DNA of 64,000 nucleotides from Streptomyces sp. Edi2. GTDB lineage: Bacteria > Actinomycetota > Actinomycetes > Streptomycetales > Streptomycetaceae. Below are positions 25,658 to 33,410 of this stretch, in pieces; position 1 is the stretch's first letter, and every line of letters starts with the position of its first letter. A program made the translations under genes and the position numbers. The DNA is taken from the NCBI RefSeq assembly GCF_040253635.1, contig NZ_JBEJGX010000002.1, positions 233,119 to 297,118 on the forward strand, in the 5' to 3' direction. The notes beneath the pieces are model-generated. The model was not told the DNA's origin, did not search any database, and saw only the letters and a program-made list of their open reading frames with translations.

Positions 25658-26419
25658 TCAGCGAGTGGCGAGGCGCTGCATGGTGCGGGCGTAGTCCTCG
25701 ACGCGGGCCTTGGCGATCACGGACCGGTCGACGGTGCGCAGCACGAGCCCTTCCGGACGGCCACCGGCGGCGCCGTCCAGCGCGACACGCGTGCTGGGCA
25801 GCCGGGTGGCGAGGAAGTCCTGCATCCCGGCGAGATCGCTCGGAACCTGGTCCGCCGCAAGGCTGCCCAGACGCGGCGTCAGCTCGATCTGGTTCTCCGC
25901 GGCAGCGAGGGCGAGATCCCCCTCGGCGAGGAACTGCTGGCCGCCGTTCTCACGCCATGAGCTGATCTCGGCGCGCGGCCGCTCCAGGACTGACGCGTCC
26001 ACGACGGCGACGTCGAAGAGGCGGAAGCCCACTGCCTGGCTGCCGGTGTACTGCTTGCTGGCCTTGGTGAGCTTGGCGCCGTAGACCTCGAAGAAGTAGA
26101 CACGGATACCCGTCGCGGGAGGTGTCAGACGGCCGGCCAGGGGGCGCAGGGCGGGCACGATGCTGTCCTTCGGGCTGATGACACGGTCGCCGCGGGCGTG
26201 GAGCAGGTCCTCCCGGCTGCCGATCACGTAGTCGCCGTCCGGCAGGACCGCGACCCGCGCGTTCGTGCCGTCCACCTTCTCGGTGAGCACCACTTCGCCA
26301 CTGAAGGCCACCGTGTTGTCGAGCAACGTGCCGCGGTCGATCTCGTGGAACGTCGGGATCGACGGGTACTTCGTCGCCGAGTTCAGGGCATTGAGATCGA
26401 GCGCATCGAGATTGATCAC
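25658..26419 (-). CDS. RNA ligase (T4 Rnl2-like nucleotidyltransferase)
   Basis: The protein has 253 residues. Covalent nucleotidyltransferase motifs are in order: motif I EKVDGTN (Lys48 is the likely AMP-attachment residue), motif III YFFEVYG (~108-114), motif IIIa FRLFDVAV (132-139), motif IV PEGLVLRT (222-229), motif V AKARVEDY (~236-243). This is the Rnl2-type ligase domain, which seals 3'-OH and 5'-phosphate RNA ends using ATP; the C-terminal domain of T4 Rnl2 is absent, as in many small ligases. The start is GTG 26419 with GGAGGAAT 5 bases before; an in-frame GTG at 26473 sits almost on the transcription start. Driven by the class I promoter at 26482. Confidence 0.82.
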   Translation of the reverse strand: MINLDALDLNALNSATKYPSIPTFHEIDRGTLLDNTVAFSGEVVLTEKVDGTNARVAVLPDGDYVIGSREDLLHARGDRVISPKDSIVPALRPLAGRLTPPATGIRVYFFEVYGAKLTKASKQYTGSQAVGFRLFDVAVVDASVLERPRAEISSWRENGGQQFLAEGDLALAAAENQIELTPRLGSLAADQVPSDLAGMQDFLATRLPSTRVALDGAAGGRPEGLVLRTVDRSVIAKARVEDYARTMQRLATR

Positions 26420-26481
26420 AGATTCCTCCAAAGGCCGGGCGTCCTGGCATGGGCAGGCGAGGTAGCGCCTCACGCGACTTA

Positions 26482-26522
26482 AAAGTACGCCAACAGGGGG
26501 TGAGGGTCAAATTAAAAGGGTC
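26482..26522 (-). promoter_or_regulatory. Class I promoter for the RNA ligase gene
   Basis: GACCCT (26522-26517), TTTAAT, TTGACC (26510-26505), 17 bp, TACTTT (26487-26482). Divergent to the promoter at 26555. Confidence 0.85.
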
Positions 26523-26554
26523 ACTCAGGTATCGGGTGTCGGGTACTGCGCGGC

Positions 26555-26595
26555 GATCCTATTAAGTTGACGCATGGCGAGGGGGAGGGTACATT
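26555..26595 (+). promoter_or_regulatory. Class I promoter for the 26639-27408 genes
   Basis: GATCCT (26555-26560), ATTAAG, TTGACG (26567-26572), 17 bp, TACATT (26590-26595). Box differs by one base from GACCCT. Confidence 0.82.
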
Positions 26596-26638
26596 AGGGG
26601 TTGTTGAAGTCAAGGCGCTGACCAGGAAGGAAGCGACG

Positions 26639-26806
26639 TTGAACCCCCGTCTGAGCGACTACACCCGCAACCGCGCCCACGCGATCGCCACGCAGAACCT
26701 GCGCCGCTCCGGAGCCAGCGGCGCTCACGCCAGTGGCCCGAAGCGGCAGCGCAACCGGAACGCGGCCAAGAAGGCCGCCATCCGCTACTCGGCCGCCGCC
26801 GCATGA
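26639..26806 (+). CDS. Small basic protein, 55 aa
   Basis: The start is TTG 26639 with GGAAGGAAG upstream; it lies ~40 bases after the class I start point. The product (NPRLSDYTRNRAHAIATQNL, then RRSGASGAHASGPKRQRNRN, and KKAAIRYSAAAA) is very basic and probably binds nucleic acid. Its stop overlaps the ATG of the next gene. An upstream ATG in frame at 26573 lies within the promoter and cannot be used. Confidence 0.65.
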   Translation: MNPRLSDYTRNRAHAIATQNLRRSGASGAHASGPKRQRNRNAAKKAAIRYSAAAA

Positions 26807-27408
26807 CCGCTCCCGACGCAACCCACACCGCCGAGGACGTGATGACTGCCTCCACTGCACCGCTCGCAGTGATCGTCACGAGGGCAGACGGAGGCATCAC
26901 CCGCATCGGTCCCATCACCGCCCCGGGGGCAGCCGGTGCGATCCACGCCTCGCTGACTCGCCTCACCACCATCCCGGAGAAGGCCGCCGCATCCGCTGTG
27001 ATCGCCCCGTTCAGCTCGGTGGTGCCTCACCTGCCCCTCCTGGAAGCCGAGGTCGAGACGGTCCGGGCGCTGATGGACGACGACGAGCAGGGCGTCGGGG
27101 CCCCGTTCCCCAACATCTGGGATCGCCTCGTCGCCCAGCACAGACTCAACGTGGCCGACGCCCTGGTGCGCGAAGCACTCACGGACCGGCCCAACAGGCA
27201 TCACCGGCCGCGCCCGAGGACCGTCACACAGCGCCCCTCCCACAGTCAGGCCGACGAGAGGTTCGAGCACGCCCTGCGCGAGGTGCTGCTCGAGAGCACC
27301 GGCCCCGGCGGCATCTCACCCGCCGCGCTGAAGGACACCCTGACCACCATCCGACGACTGGCAGAGGCCTGGGCGCGCTCACGCACACGGTCCGACTCAG
27401 GACGCTGA
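26803..27408 (+). CDS. Hypothetical protein, 201 aa
   Basis: ATG 26803 overlaps the previous stop (ATGA). The N-terminal part is strand-rich (APLAVIVTRADGGITRIGPI); a helical middle (FPNIWDRLVAQHRLNVADAL) and a long C-terminal helix (ADERFEHALREVLLEST, KDTLTTIRRLAEAWARSR) follow a basic linker. No family recognised. Second gene of the class I operon at 26555. Confidence 0.65.
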   Translation: MTAPDATHTAEDVMTASTAPLAVIVTRADGGITRIGPITAPGAAGAIHASLTRLTTIPEKAAASAVIAPFSSVVPHLPLLEAEVETVRALMDDDEQGVGAPFPNIWDRLVAQHRLNVADALVREALTDRPNRHHRPRPRTVTQRPSHSQADERFEHALREVLLESTGPGGISPAALKDTLTTIRRLAEAWARSRTRSDSGR

Positions 27409-27483
27409 GCGCGGCCGGCACGCCCACCGGCGGACAACATGCAGCACCGTCCTGACCACCCTGCAGACGATCAAGGAACAACC

Positions 27484-27696
27484 GTGGAACCCGAGTTCAG
27501 TGCAGGCGACCGCATCCGCGTACTCCGGTGCACCGACGACTTCGACCCCCTGCCCGCCGGCGCCACCGGATCCGTCCGCGCCTGGGATCCGCACCCGGGG
27601 CTGCGCCAGCTCCGCGTGACCTGGGACGCGCCACACGCTCACCGGCGCCTGATGCTCACGCTCACCGACGACGGCGACGAGGTCGAGAAGATCTGA
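27484..27696 (+). CDS. DUF4314-like small protein, 70 aa
   Basis: GTG 27484 with AAGGAA 6 bases upstream. The product (MEPEFSAGDRIRVLRCTDDF, then LPAGATGSVRAWD, LRVTWD, LTLTDDGDEVEKI) has the pattern and length of the DUF4314 family, a small KOW/SH3-like beta barrel common on actinobacterial plasmids and phages. Function unknown. Confidence 0.7.
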   Translation: MEPEFSAGDRIRVLRCTDDFDPLPAGATGSVRAWDPHPGLRQLRVTWDAPHAHRRLMLTLTDDGDEVEKI

Positions 27697-27738
27697 AACC
27701 CGGCCAAGCCCCCTGCTGACGACCACGAGAGGCAATGG

Positions 27739-28188
27739 ATGATCTACGGCCCCGGGGCCATGGGAACCGCTGAGCTCGCCTGGCACGCGGCCCGCGACGG
27801 CTACTACCTCAGCACCGCCGCCCTCCTGTGTGCGGGCCTGCCCACACTGCGCCCCGACCACGACAAACCCGAGCCCTACCGCCACCTCCGGTCTGCGACC
27901 CCGACCGGGGCCGACATCACCGCCAACGTCGACGGCGAGAGCGTCCACCTGGAGGTGACCGGCCTGCCGCATCACGACATGCGGCGCGTCTGCCTCGCCG
28001 CACAGGTCTACTTCGACCCCTTCACGGTCGAGACCTCCCTCGGCCGCACGCCGACTCCGGGGAAGTACACGGAGCGCGCCCGCCACACCCGCCAGCACCT
28101 GGTCGTCCGCACGGACACCGCCGACGTGCGGCTGAACCTGCCCGTGCCGATGGCCAGTTCGGTCTTGAACACACTCCGCTCGCCCTGA
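27739..28188 (+). CDS. Hypothetical protein, 149 aa
   Basis: ATG 27739 after GAGAGG. Opens MIYGPGAMGTAELAWHAARD and continues with a helical start, then strands (ADITANVDGESVHLEVTGLP) and QHLVVRTDTADVRLNLPVPM. No motif recognised. It follows the DUF4314 gene by 42 bases, likely the same transcript. Confidence 0.6.
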   Translation: MIYGPGAMGTAELAWHAARDGYYLSTAALLCAGLPTLRPDHDKPEPYRHLRSATPTGADITANVDGESVHLEVTGLPHHDMRRVCLAAQVYFDPFTVETSLGRTPTPGKYTERARHTRQHLVVRTDTADVRLNLPVPMASSVLNTLRSP

Positions 28189-28287
28189 CCCGAGCCAGTC
28201 TGGCCGACAGAGCCGCAGGCGAGCTCAAGAGGGCGATCGCCCGCTTCGCCACCGCCTGGACGGAGCCGCGTCGGCAGGGCGACCGCC

Positions 28288-28965
28288 CTACGACGACGCC
28301 AAGGAAGCGGCACACCCGCCCTCACGGAGAAGCCAGGCCACGGCAAGTTCGGCAGCCGTGCACGCCTCACACGCAACTTGGCCGCTGCTGACGTGCCACC
28401 GGTACCCGCTGCGAGTTCCGCACTCGGGCCGCTCCTCGGTGAAAGAGCTCTGACCGGCGCGCCCGACGGTGGGACCCATGACCAGTTCTCCACGCCGGGG
28501 CGAGCGGCCGCGAGCGGAGACCGGCGTCGCACAAGGCGCTGTCGGCCGGGGATCCGGCCTCTTCCCGGTCTCCGCGGCCGTGCAGGCGAAGCACCGGCAC
28601 CCCTTCCTGTACGTGCGGCGGACCCCATGCTCCTGGCCATCGTCGGGAATCGGCTGAGGCCGCTTCGGCAGCCGGCGGCCGCGGGCGAGCGCGTAACGCT
28701 CCCGCCCGTCCAGGCCGCCGCGGATCCCCGAGCGTTCCGACGCCGCGAGCCTGCGTTCGGCCAGCAGAGCAGCATCAAGGCACTGTTTGCGTACCGGACA
28801 CGGCGAGCAGACCGAGCGGGCGCGCTCGGCCTGCTCGATGAGAGCGTTGCTCAGCGGGCCCTCCGGATAGAACAGCTCAGGGTCCGTCCCGCGGCAAGCA
28901 GCGTTCTGCTCCCAGTAAGGATGCGGGGCGGGCTGCCTCCCGGCCGTAGTTCCGGGGCGTGGCAA
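28288..28965 (-). CDS. WhiB-family iron-sulfur regulator with a Cys-rich C-terminal extension
   Basis: Residues 18-80 are a WhiB domain: C24, C53, C56, C62 in the C-x28-C-x2-C-x5-C spacing that holds a [4Fe-4S] cluster, and the GIRGG turn that contacts the sigma factor. WhiB proteins bind SigA and tune promoters. Start TTG 28965 has GGAGG 9 bases before. The protein is 225 residues, over twice the usual WhiB length; the tail has two similar CxxC clusters, KGCRCFACTAAE and ACEACTAAELAV, possibly two zinc sites. It could be a regulator of the element's own promoters, since class I sites overlap the -35. Confidence 0.88.
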   Translation of the reverse strand: MPRPGTTAGRQPAPHPYWEQNAACRGTDPELFYPEGPLSNALIEQAERARSVCSPCPVRKQCLDAALLAERRLAASERSGIRGGLDGRERYALARGRRLPKRPQPIPDDGQEHGVRRTYRKGCRCFACTAAETGKRPDPRPTAPCATPVSARGRSPRRGELVMGPTVGRAGQSSFTEERPECGTRSGYRWHVSSGQVACEACTAAELAVAWLLREGGCAASLASS

Positions 28966-29105
28966 GTCGATCAACCTCCTGGTGCTGCGGATGAACTTCA
29001 CGAGGGCGTAGAGGGGAACCGGCCGCACTGGTGGCCTTGTCGAGGGCCTGCCTACCGGCCCTGAGTCGCCGCTGAGCCTGCGCGGGTGCTCAACGATACA
29101 CGAAC

Positions 29106-29146
29106 GACCCTGAAAACTTGATGGAATTACCCTTGCAGGGTAAATT
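29106..29146 (+). promoter_or_regulatory. Class I promoter for the HAD phosphatase gene
   Basis: GACCCT (29106-29111), GAAAAC, TTGATG (29118-29123), 17 bp, TAAATT (29141-29146). The start codon follows ~46 bases after the predicted start point. Confidence 0.82.
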
Positions 29147-29198
29147 AACGGGACGAGTCGGCGCTGCCCCGGAGCGCGCCCACGAGCCTGGAGAGCCC

Positions 29199-29741
29199 TT
29201 GACCCACCCCCTTCTACTCCTCGATATCGACGGAGTCCTCAACCCCTTCGAGGCCCCGCTTCCCGGCCCGGCCGGCTACCGCCTCCACCACATGCGTCCC
29301 CAGTCCTGGATCGCTCAGCATCCCCACCTCCTGGCGGACGACGTCCCCGATCTGAAGGTGCGCCTCCACCCCGAACACGGGGCCGAGCTCCTCGACCTTC
29401 CCTTCGAACTCGCCTGGGCTACGACCTGGGAAGACGACGCGAACCGGCACGTCAGTCCGGTCATCGGGCTGCCCACGCTGCCCGTCATCAACTGGACCAG
29501 CCCCGAGCAGTTCCCGTCGGACGGCACCTACTTCAAGACGGCCGACGTCGTGCGGTACGCCGCAGGCCGCCCCTTCGCATGGGTCGATGACCAGATCCTC
29601 CAGGCGGACCGCGACTACGTCCGCCGCCATCACCCCGGACCCGCGCTGCTCTACGGAGTCGATCCCGAGGTCGGCCTCACGCTGGACGACTTCGAGGCCC
29701 TCGCGCACTGGGCCGGCGAACTCTCCATGACCAGCTCGTAG
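29199..29741 (+). CDS. HAD-family phosphatase/hydrolase
   Basis: TTG 29199 has GGAGAG upstream. Residues 6-15 are LLLDIDGVLN, the HAD motif I with the nucleophile Asp9 and acid/base Asp11. A later segment (GRPFAWVDDQIL) fits HAD motif IV with two aspartates. The protein is 180 residues, a bare HAD core. HAD enzymes remove phosphate from nucleotides, sugars or polynucleotide 3' ends. Substrate unknown; with an RNA ligase under the same promoter class nearby, a 3'-phosphatase role in RNA repair is possible but unproven. Confidence 0.8.
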   Translation: MTHPLLLLDIDGVLNPFEAPLPGPAGYRLHHMRPQSWIAQHPHLLADDVPDLKVRLHPEHGAELLDLPFELAWATTWEDDANRHVSPVIGLPTLPVINWTSPEQFPSDGTYFKTADVVRYAAGRPFAWVDDQILQADRDYVRRHHPGPALLYGVDPEVGLTLDDFEALAHWAGELSMTSS

Positions 29742-29745
29742 ACCG

Positions 29746-29780
29746 CTCGCCGCCCGTCCGGCCTGCCGACGGGCGGCGAG
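29746..29780. terminator. Bidirectional terminator
   Basis: A 13-bp perfect stem, CTCGCCGCCCGTC (29746-29758) and GACGGGCGGCGAG (29768-29780), lies between the convergent HAD gene and the 29786-30442 gene. Confidence 0.75.
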
Positions 29781-29785
29781 ACGGC

Positions 29786-30442
29786 TCACCCGCGGTTGTT
29801 CACATAGGGGACAAGGCCGGCGGCCGTGTAGCCCAGCCCCCGGCCCCGACGGAACTCCTCCAACCGCTCCTGGTCCGTGTACCGCTCGGCCGGCATCCCC
29901 GGCGGCGTGCGCACCCCGAGCTGGATCCCGTACAGGCACAGCACGAACCCGGTGGACACGGCAGCGGAGATCCAGGCGGGATTGGGCGGGACCGCGATCC
30001 GCGAGAACGCCTCTCCATTAGGGCTGCGAAGCTCCAGCCGCTCATCCGTCAGCCGGTGCAACGTCCAGCCCGGCGCGGAGCGCAGCGCGGCGAACCCGCG
30101 ACCGAACCGACCCAGACCCAACTCGACCGCGACTTCCGCCTGCTGCTCCCGCGGAGGCTGGCCCGGCATCCGCATCATCAACGCACGCTCCGGCTCGAAC
30201 AGAGCCGCGGGCATCTGCTCGGTCCCGCCCGGTTCGACCGTCACCGTCCCGGACTCGAGATCGAAGCCACGGGCGACCTGGCCGAGTTGAAGCGCGGGGT
30301 CATCCCAGAACGTCACCCGCCCGTGGTCGTCGACGGTGTCCGCCACCGCCGATATGTGGGACATCAAGTCGGACCGGCCCACCGGGTGTCCATCGACCTG
30401 GAACCGGCTGCGACGCTGCTTCTTCTGCTTGAACCTGCCCAC
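29786..30442 (-). CDS. Hypothetical protein, 218 aa
   Basis: GTG 30442 with CAGGAGG 6 bases upstream. The N-terminus is basic (GRFKQKKQRRSRFQVDG), the middle mixed strands (GTVTVEPGGTEQMP, LGRFGRGFAALRSAPGWTLH), and residues ~160-178 (WISAAVSTGFVLCLYGIQLG) may form a membrane helix near the C-terminus. No family recognised. A class II promoter (30531) points into it. Confidence 0.65.
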   Translation of the reverse strand: MGRFKQKKQRRSRFQVDGHPVGRSDLMSHISAVADTVDDHGRVTFWDDPALQLGQVARGFDLESGTVTVEPGGTEQMPAALFEPERALMMRMPGQPPREQQAEVAVELGLGRFGRGFAALRSAPGWTLHRLTDERLELRSPNGEAFSRIAVPPNPAWISAAVSTGFVLCLYGIQLGVRTPPGMPAERYTDQERLEEFRRGRGLGYTAAGLVPYVNNRG

Positions 30443-30530
30443 GAGGGCCTCCTGCTCATCTAGGGACGCCCCGCTGACCGCCAGGCGGCGCGGAGTGCAT
30501 CAGAACGCGGCTCCTCACCGCCGCGAACCG

Positions 30531-30559
30531 ATGCTCGAACGAGGCCCCTGTGGACAGAG
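30531..30559 (-). promoter_or_regulatory. Class II promoter for the 30442-29786 gene
   Basis: CTCTGTCCACAGG (30559-30547), 10 bases, GAGCAT (30536-30531) on the minus strand, as at 18126, 51747 and 55926. Confidence 0.55.
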
Positions 30560-30713
30560 GCCAGGCACCGGCGCCCACTCGGCGGCCTCCGCCCAACCCG
30601 ACTTCAGAGGCGACCCCGGCGACCTGCGGCCAGAGGCGGAGGTCGGCGGACGAAACGCCTGACCGCGCGACGCCGCCGGAGTAGAACTGTTGGGTAGAGC
30701 CGAGGGAGTTGGG

Positions 30714-30821
30714 ATGGCGCGCGAAGATGCCGCGAGTGACGGGGCACTGACCGACGAGGAGCAAGAGGACCTCGGCGGCATGCCGATCGAGGACCCCAGC
30801 GACGATGGGGACGAGGAGTAG
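30714..30821 (+). CDS. Short acidic peptide, candidate RiPP precursor, 35 aa
   Basis: ATG 30714 with GAGGGAG 6 bases upstream, stop 30819-30821. The product starts MAREDAASDGALTDEEQE and ends PIEDPSDDGDEE; it is strongly acidic with 8 Asp and 8 Glu, no Cys, one Ser-Asp-Gly and one Asp-Asp-Gly. Asp-Gly steps are where aspartimides form most easily. Its stop is 5 bases before the GTG of a PCMT-type methyltransferase. A lone short precursor followed by such a methyltransferase is the layout of the imiditide RiPPs, in which methylation of an Asp drives aspartimide formation. The core residue cannot be fixed by eye. Confidence 0.6.
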   Translation: MAREDAASDGALTDEEQEDLGGMPIEDPSDDGDEE

Positions 30822-30826
30822 AGGCG

Positions 30827-32023
30827 GTGACCGGCGGCACCTGGAAGGAGCTGGTCGACGACGTCGCGACGGCAACAGAGCTGTCGCAGCCCTGGCGGAG
30901 CGCATTTGAAGACGTTCCACGGATCCACTACGTGCCCGACGACGTCTTCGTGCCGGAGCCGGGCACCCCGCGCGCCTATCGGACCGTGGCCCGGCATACC
31001 GAGCCCGAGGCGTGGGCAGCGCTGGTCTGCTCGAAGGCCCAGGTCGTCACCCAGCTCACTCCGTCGCCGTTCGACGGGGCACCGACACCGTCGTCGTCCT
31101 CCTCCGCCCCCGAGGCTGTCGCCCGCATGCTCGTGCTGCTCGATCCCGCCCCCGGCGCGCGAGTCCTGGACCTGGGCAGCGGCACCGGCTGGACGGCCGC
31201 TCTCCTGGCTCGCTTCGGCACCCTCGTGGTGACGATGGAATCCGACCCGGAACTGGCCGCGCAGGTCCGCGCACGCGTGATCGACTGTCAGCCGCCCGTC
31301 ACCGCGCTGCACGGGGATGCGACGCTCGGGCACCCGGACGCAGCTCCGTACGACGCGGTACATGTCGGCTTCTCCGTCCGTGAAATCCCCGGGACGTGGA
31401 TCGGACAGGTACGGCCCGGCGGCCGGCTCGTAATGCCGTTCGGCACCCTGTTCTCCAACACCGGGCTCCTGCGCCTGACCGTCCGCGAAGACGGTCAGGT
31501 TGCCGAAGGCCGATTCCACGGTGGCGCGATGTTCATGTGGGAGCGCGGGCAACGGCCGAGCTGGGCACAGGCCGTCACCGACGACCCTGAGCGGGCCGCC
31601 TCCGCACTCGATCCGCGCACCGTGCTCGCCACAGGCGCCTCGCGATGGGCGGTCGGGCTGCAGGTGCCCGGCGTCACCTGGGATCCCGTGCCCGCCGATG
31701 GGGACCGGCTGCTACGCCTTTGGTGCACCGACGGCTCCTGGGCCACCGTAGCCGTGGACGGATGGAACAAGCCGGACGGCGTCGCGCAGTCCGGCCCGCG
31801 GCACCTGTGGGACGAGGTGAGCGAGGCATGGTCCTGGTGGGACGGGAAGGGACGACCCGGCCGGAACCGCTTCGGCGTGAGCGCCGACCGCGGCGGCTCG
31901 TGCCGTGCCTGGCTCGACAGCCCACGGTTCACGCTCCCCGGGGCTCTCGACTCCGCGGCGCACACCCGTCCTGCGACGCCGCTCCCCTCCGGCCGGTCCG
32001 ACTCGGCCACAGGGCAACGGTGA
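30827..32023 (+). CDS. PCMT-like O-methyltransferase, probable peptide aspartate methyltransferase
   Basis: The protein has 398 residues. SAM motif I is RVLDLGSGTGWTAALLARFG (~112-131), with the preceding segment typical of protein-L-isoaspartate methyltransferases (PSSSSSAPEAVARMLVLLDP). PCMT post-motifs follow: VALHGDA-like TALHGDATLGHP, then YDAVHVGFSVREIP and VRPGGRLVMPFGT. Housekeeping PCMT is ~210 residues; this one has a C-terminal extension of ~170 residues, as in RiPP-linked versions that modify Asp in a peptide. Weak GAGG overlaps the peptide stop, so translation is coupled to the acidic peptide gene. Confidence 0.78.
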   Translation: MTGGTWKELVDDVATATELSQPWRSAFEDVPRIHYVPDDVFVPEPGTPRAYRTVARHTEPEAWAALVCSKAQVVTQLTPSPFDGAPTPSSSSSAPEAVARMLVLLDPAPGARVLDLGSGTGWTAALLARFGTLVVTMESDPELAAQVRARVIDCQPPVTALHGDATLGHPDAAPYDAVHVGFSVREIPGTWIGQVRPGGRLVMPFGTLFSNTGLLRLTVREDGQVAEGRFHGGAMFMWERGQRPSWAQAVTDDPERAASALDPRTVLATGASRWAVGLQVPGVTWDPVPADGDRLLRLWCTDGSWATVAVDGWNKPDGVAQSGPRHLWDEVSEAWSWWDGKGRPGRNRFGVSADRGGSCRAWLDSPRFTLPGALDSAAHTRPATPLPSGRSDSATGQR

Positions 32024-32145
32024 GGCGGAGACCCGCAGGGCCCTCCGAGAAGTTCGGCCCCAGTAGCGTGGCGGCTGATTCGCCGAGCTGCCGCAAGATC
32101 GCCGATCGCATTCGATCTACGAAGGCCGCGGATTAGGGTGTGCGC

Positions 32146-32781
32146 ATGTCACGCACAGGTACCGCAGTCCTCGTCGCCCTCCTGGGCATCGCCGCTCTCA
32201 CCTCCTGCTCGTCGGACAGCTCGGACAAATCCGGCCAGGAGTCGGACAAGCCCATCACCAAGCAGCTCGCCCAAGGCGAGATATCGCAGGCCCTTCCGGG
32301 CACCGGAGAGGTCATCTCGGGATGGGAGCCCTACAAGGGCAAGAGGGTGACGTCGGAGGCGACTTACTGCACGGCCTCGGGTGGCACCGCGCCGAAGGGC
32401 TGGGTCCGCGGCGGCTCCGCATGGTTCGACTACAACGGCTCCACGGACAACATGATGGATGTCGGGATCTGCCTGTACGACTCGGCGGAGAACTCCAAGG
32501 CCGCCTACGCGGCGTGGCGGGGCAAGGAGTCGAGCAAGGAGCAGGGCCTGAAGAAGAAGGTGGGGGAGGAGTCCGTGCTCGTCACTAACTCCGGCCTGAG
32601 CAAGGACACCGTGTACGCCTTCAGCCGCTCGGGCAACGTCAACATCAGGGTGAAGGTTGAAGGCACCGGGGGCGACAGCACCGGCGCGCAGGATGTTCTG
32701 GCCGCCACGCTCAAGCGACTGCAGCAGGTACAGGACGGCGAGCGCCCCACGGCCACTGCCGCGGAGCAGGCCAAGAAGTAA
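32146..32781 (+). CDS. Secreted lipoprotein, 211 aa
   Basis: The start is ATG 32146; an in-frame one 6 bases earlier is possible. A TAGGGT box ends just before, so the mRNA may be leaderless. The N-terminus MSRTGTAVLVALLGIAALTS then Cys forms a signal peptide with lipobox LTSC (Cys ~21), followed by a Ser/Asp-rich linker typical of Streptomyces lipoproteins. The mature domain has two or more Cys (TYCTASGG, VGICLYDS) that could form a disulfide. The function of the domain is not recognised. A terminator follows at 32787. Confidence 0.8.
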   Translation: MSRTGTAVLVALLGIAALTSCSSDSSDKSGQESDKPITKQLAQGEISQALPGTGEVISGWEPYKGKRVTSEATYCTASGGTAPKGWVRGGSAWFDYNGSTDNMMDVGICLYDSAENSKAAYAAWRGKESSKEQGLKKKVGEESVLVTNSGLSKDTVYAFSRSGNVNIRVKVEGTGGDSTGAQDVLAATLKRLQQVQDGERPTATAAEQAKK

Positions 32782-32786
32782 CAACA

Positions 32787-32815
32787 GCGCCCGGCAGCCG
32801 GCGTGCGGCGGGCGC
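32787..32815 (+). terminator. Terminator after the lipoprotein gene
   Basis: GCGCCCG (32787-32793) pairs with CGGGCGC (32809-32815), with further GC-rich pairing inside. It begins 5 bases after the stop. Confidence 0.6.
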
Positions 32816-32867
32816 GGCGGGCGAGCGGTTGTCGGGAACGGCGCCGGAGGCGGCGCGCTGCCCGGGA

Positions 32868-33410
32868 CTACAGGCCGGGGAGCGGGTCCTGGCCGCGGCG
32901 CGCTTCGGATACGGGCGCGGCCGAGGTGGCCTGGGGCGACGTCACGGCGGGCGAGGGCTTGGCCGCGGGCTCGGCGTCGTCCTTCGCGCAGGGGCACCGG
33001 CACCACCACACACACGGCTCGCCGCCGGGGCGCAGGATGAGGGTGGCCGCCCTCCGGCCACGGTGGCTGAACACGGTCTCGGCGTTGTCGCAGGCGTCCG
33101 GGCCGCCCTTCTGCCGGTGCATGCACCACTCGCACCGTCCGTTCAGACAGTTCCAGCAGGTGCCCCGCTCGCACATCGCCCAGCGCCAGAACCCAAAGGC
33201 GTACCCGTCGTCGATCAGGCGGAGGTGCTTGGGCCAGACGATCGCGCGGACCCAGGCGCCCTCGTCTTCGCCCATCGGGGACGGGTTGGGCACCGGGTCG
33301 ACCAGGCCGAGGTGGAGCATGCGGTGGAAGGGGAGGCTCTGTACGCCGCGGACGACCTCGCGCTCGGCCGCGGTGAGGATGCGCTGCGGCCGCCGCAGCA
33401 CGCCGGTCAC
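32868..33410 (-). CDS. Cys-rich DUF6248-like protein, 180 aa
   Basis: GTG 33410 overlaps the stop of the upstream DUF262 gene (GTGA). Residues ~45-100 carry SPMGEDEGAWVRAIVWPKHL, then GFWRWAMCERGTCWNCLNG, RCEWCMHRQ and a later EPCVWWCRCPCAK. The clustered Cys/Trp residues look like zinc binding. This pattern matches my memory of the Streptomyces DUF6248 family, of unknown role. The Ala/Pro-rich C-terminus is disordered. Confidence 0.65.
   Translation of the reverse strand: MTGVLRRPQRILTAAEREVVRGVQSLPFHRMLHLGLVDPVPNPSPMGEDEGAWVRAIVWPKHLRLIDDGYAFGFWRWAMCERGTCWNCLNGRCEWCMHRQKGGPDACDNAETVFSHRGRRAATLILRPGGEPCVWWCRCPCAKDDAEPAAKPSPAVTSPQATSAAPVSEARRGQDPLPGL

Noticed and set aside
30336..30662. Plus-strand frame of 108 codons before the RiPP peptide
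   Set aside because: Largely antisense to the 29786-30442 gene and without a ribosome site; the Arg/Pro-rich tail after 30443 shows no domain.
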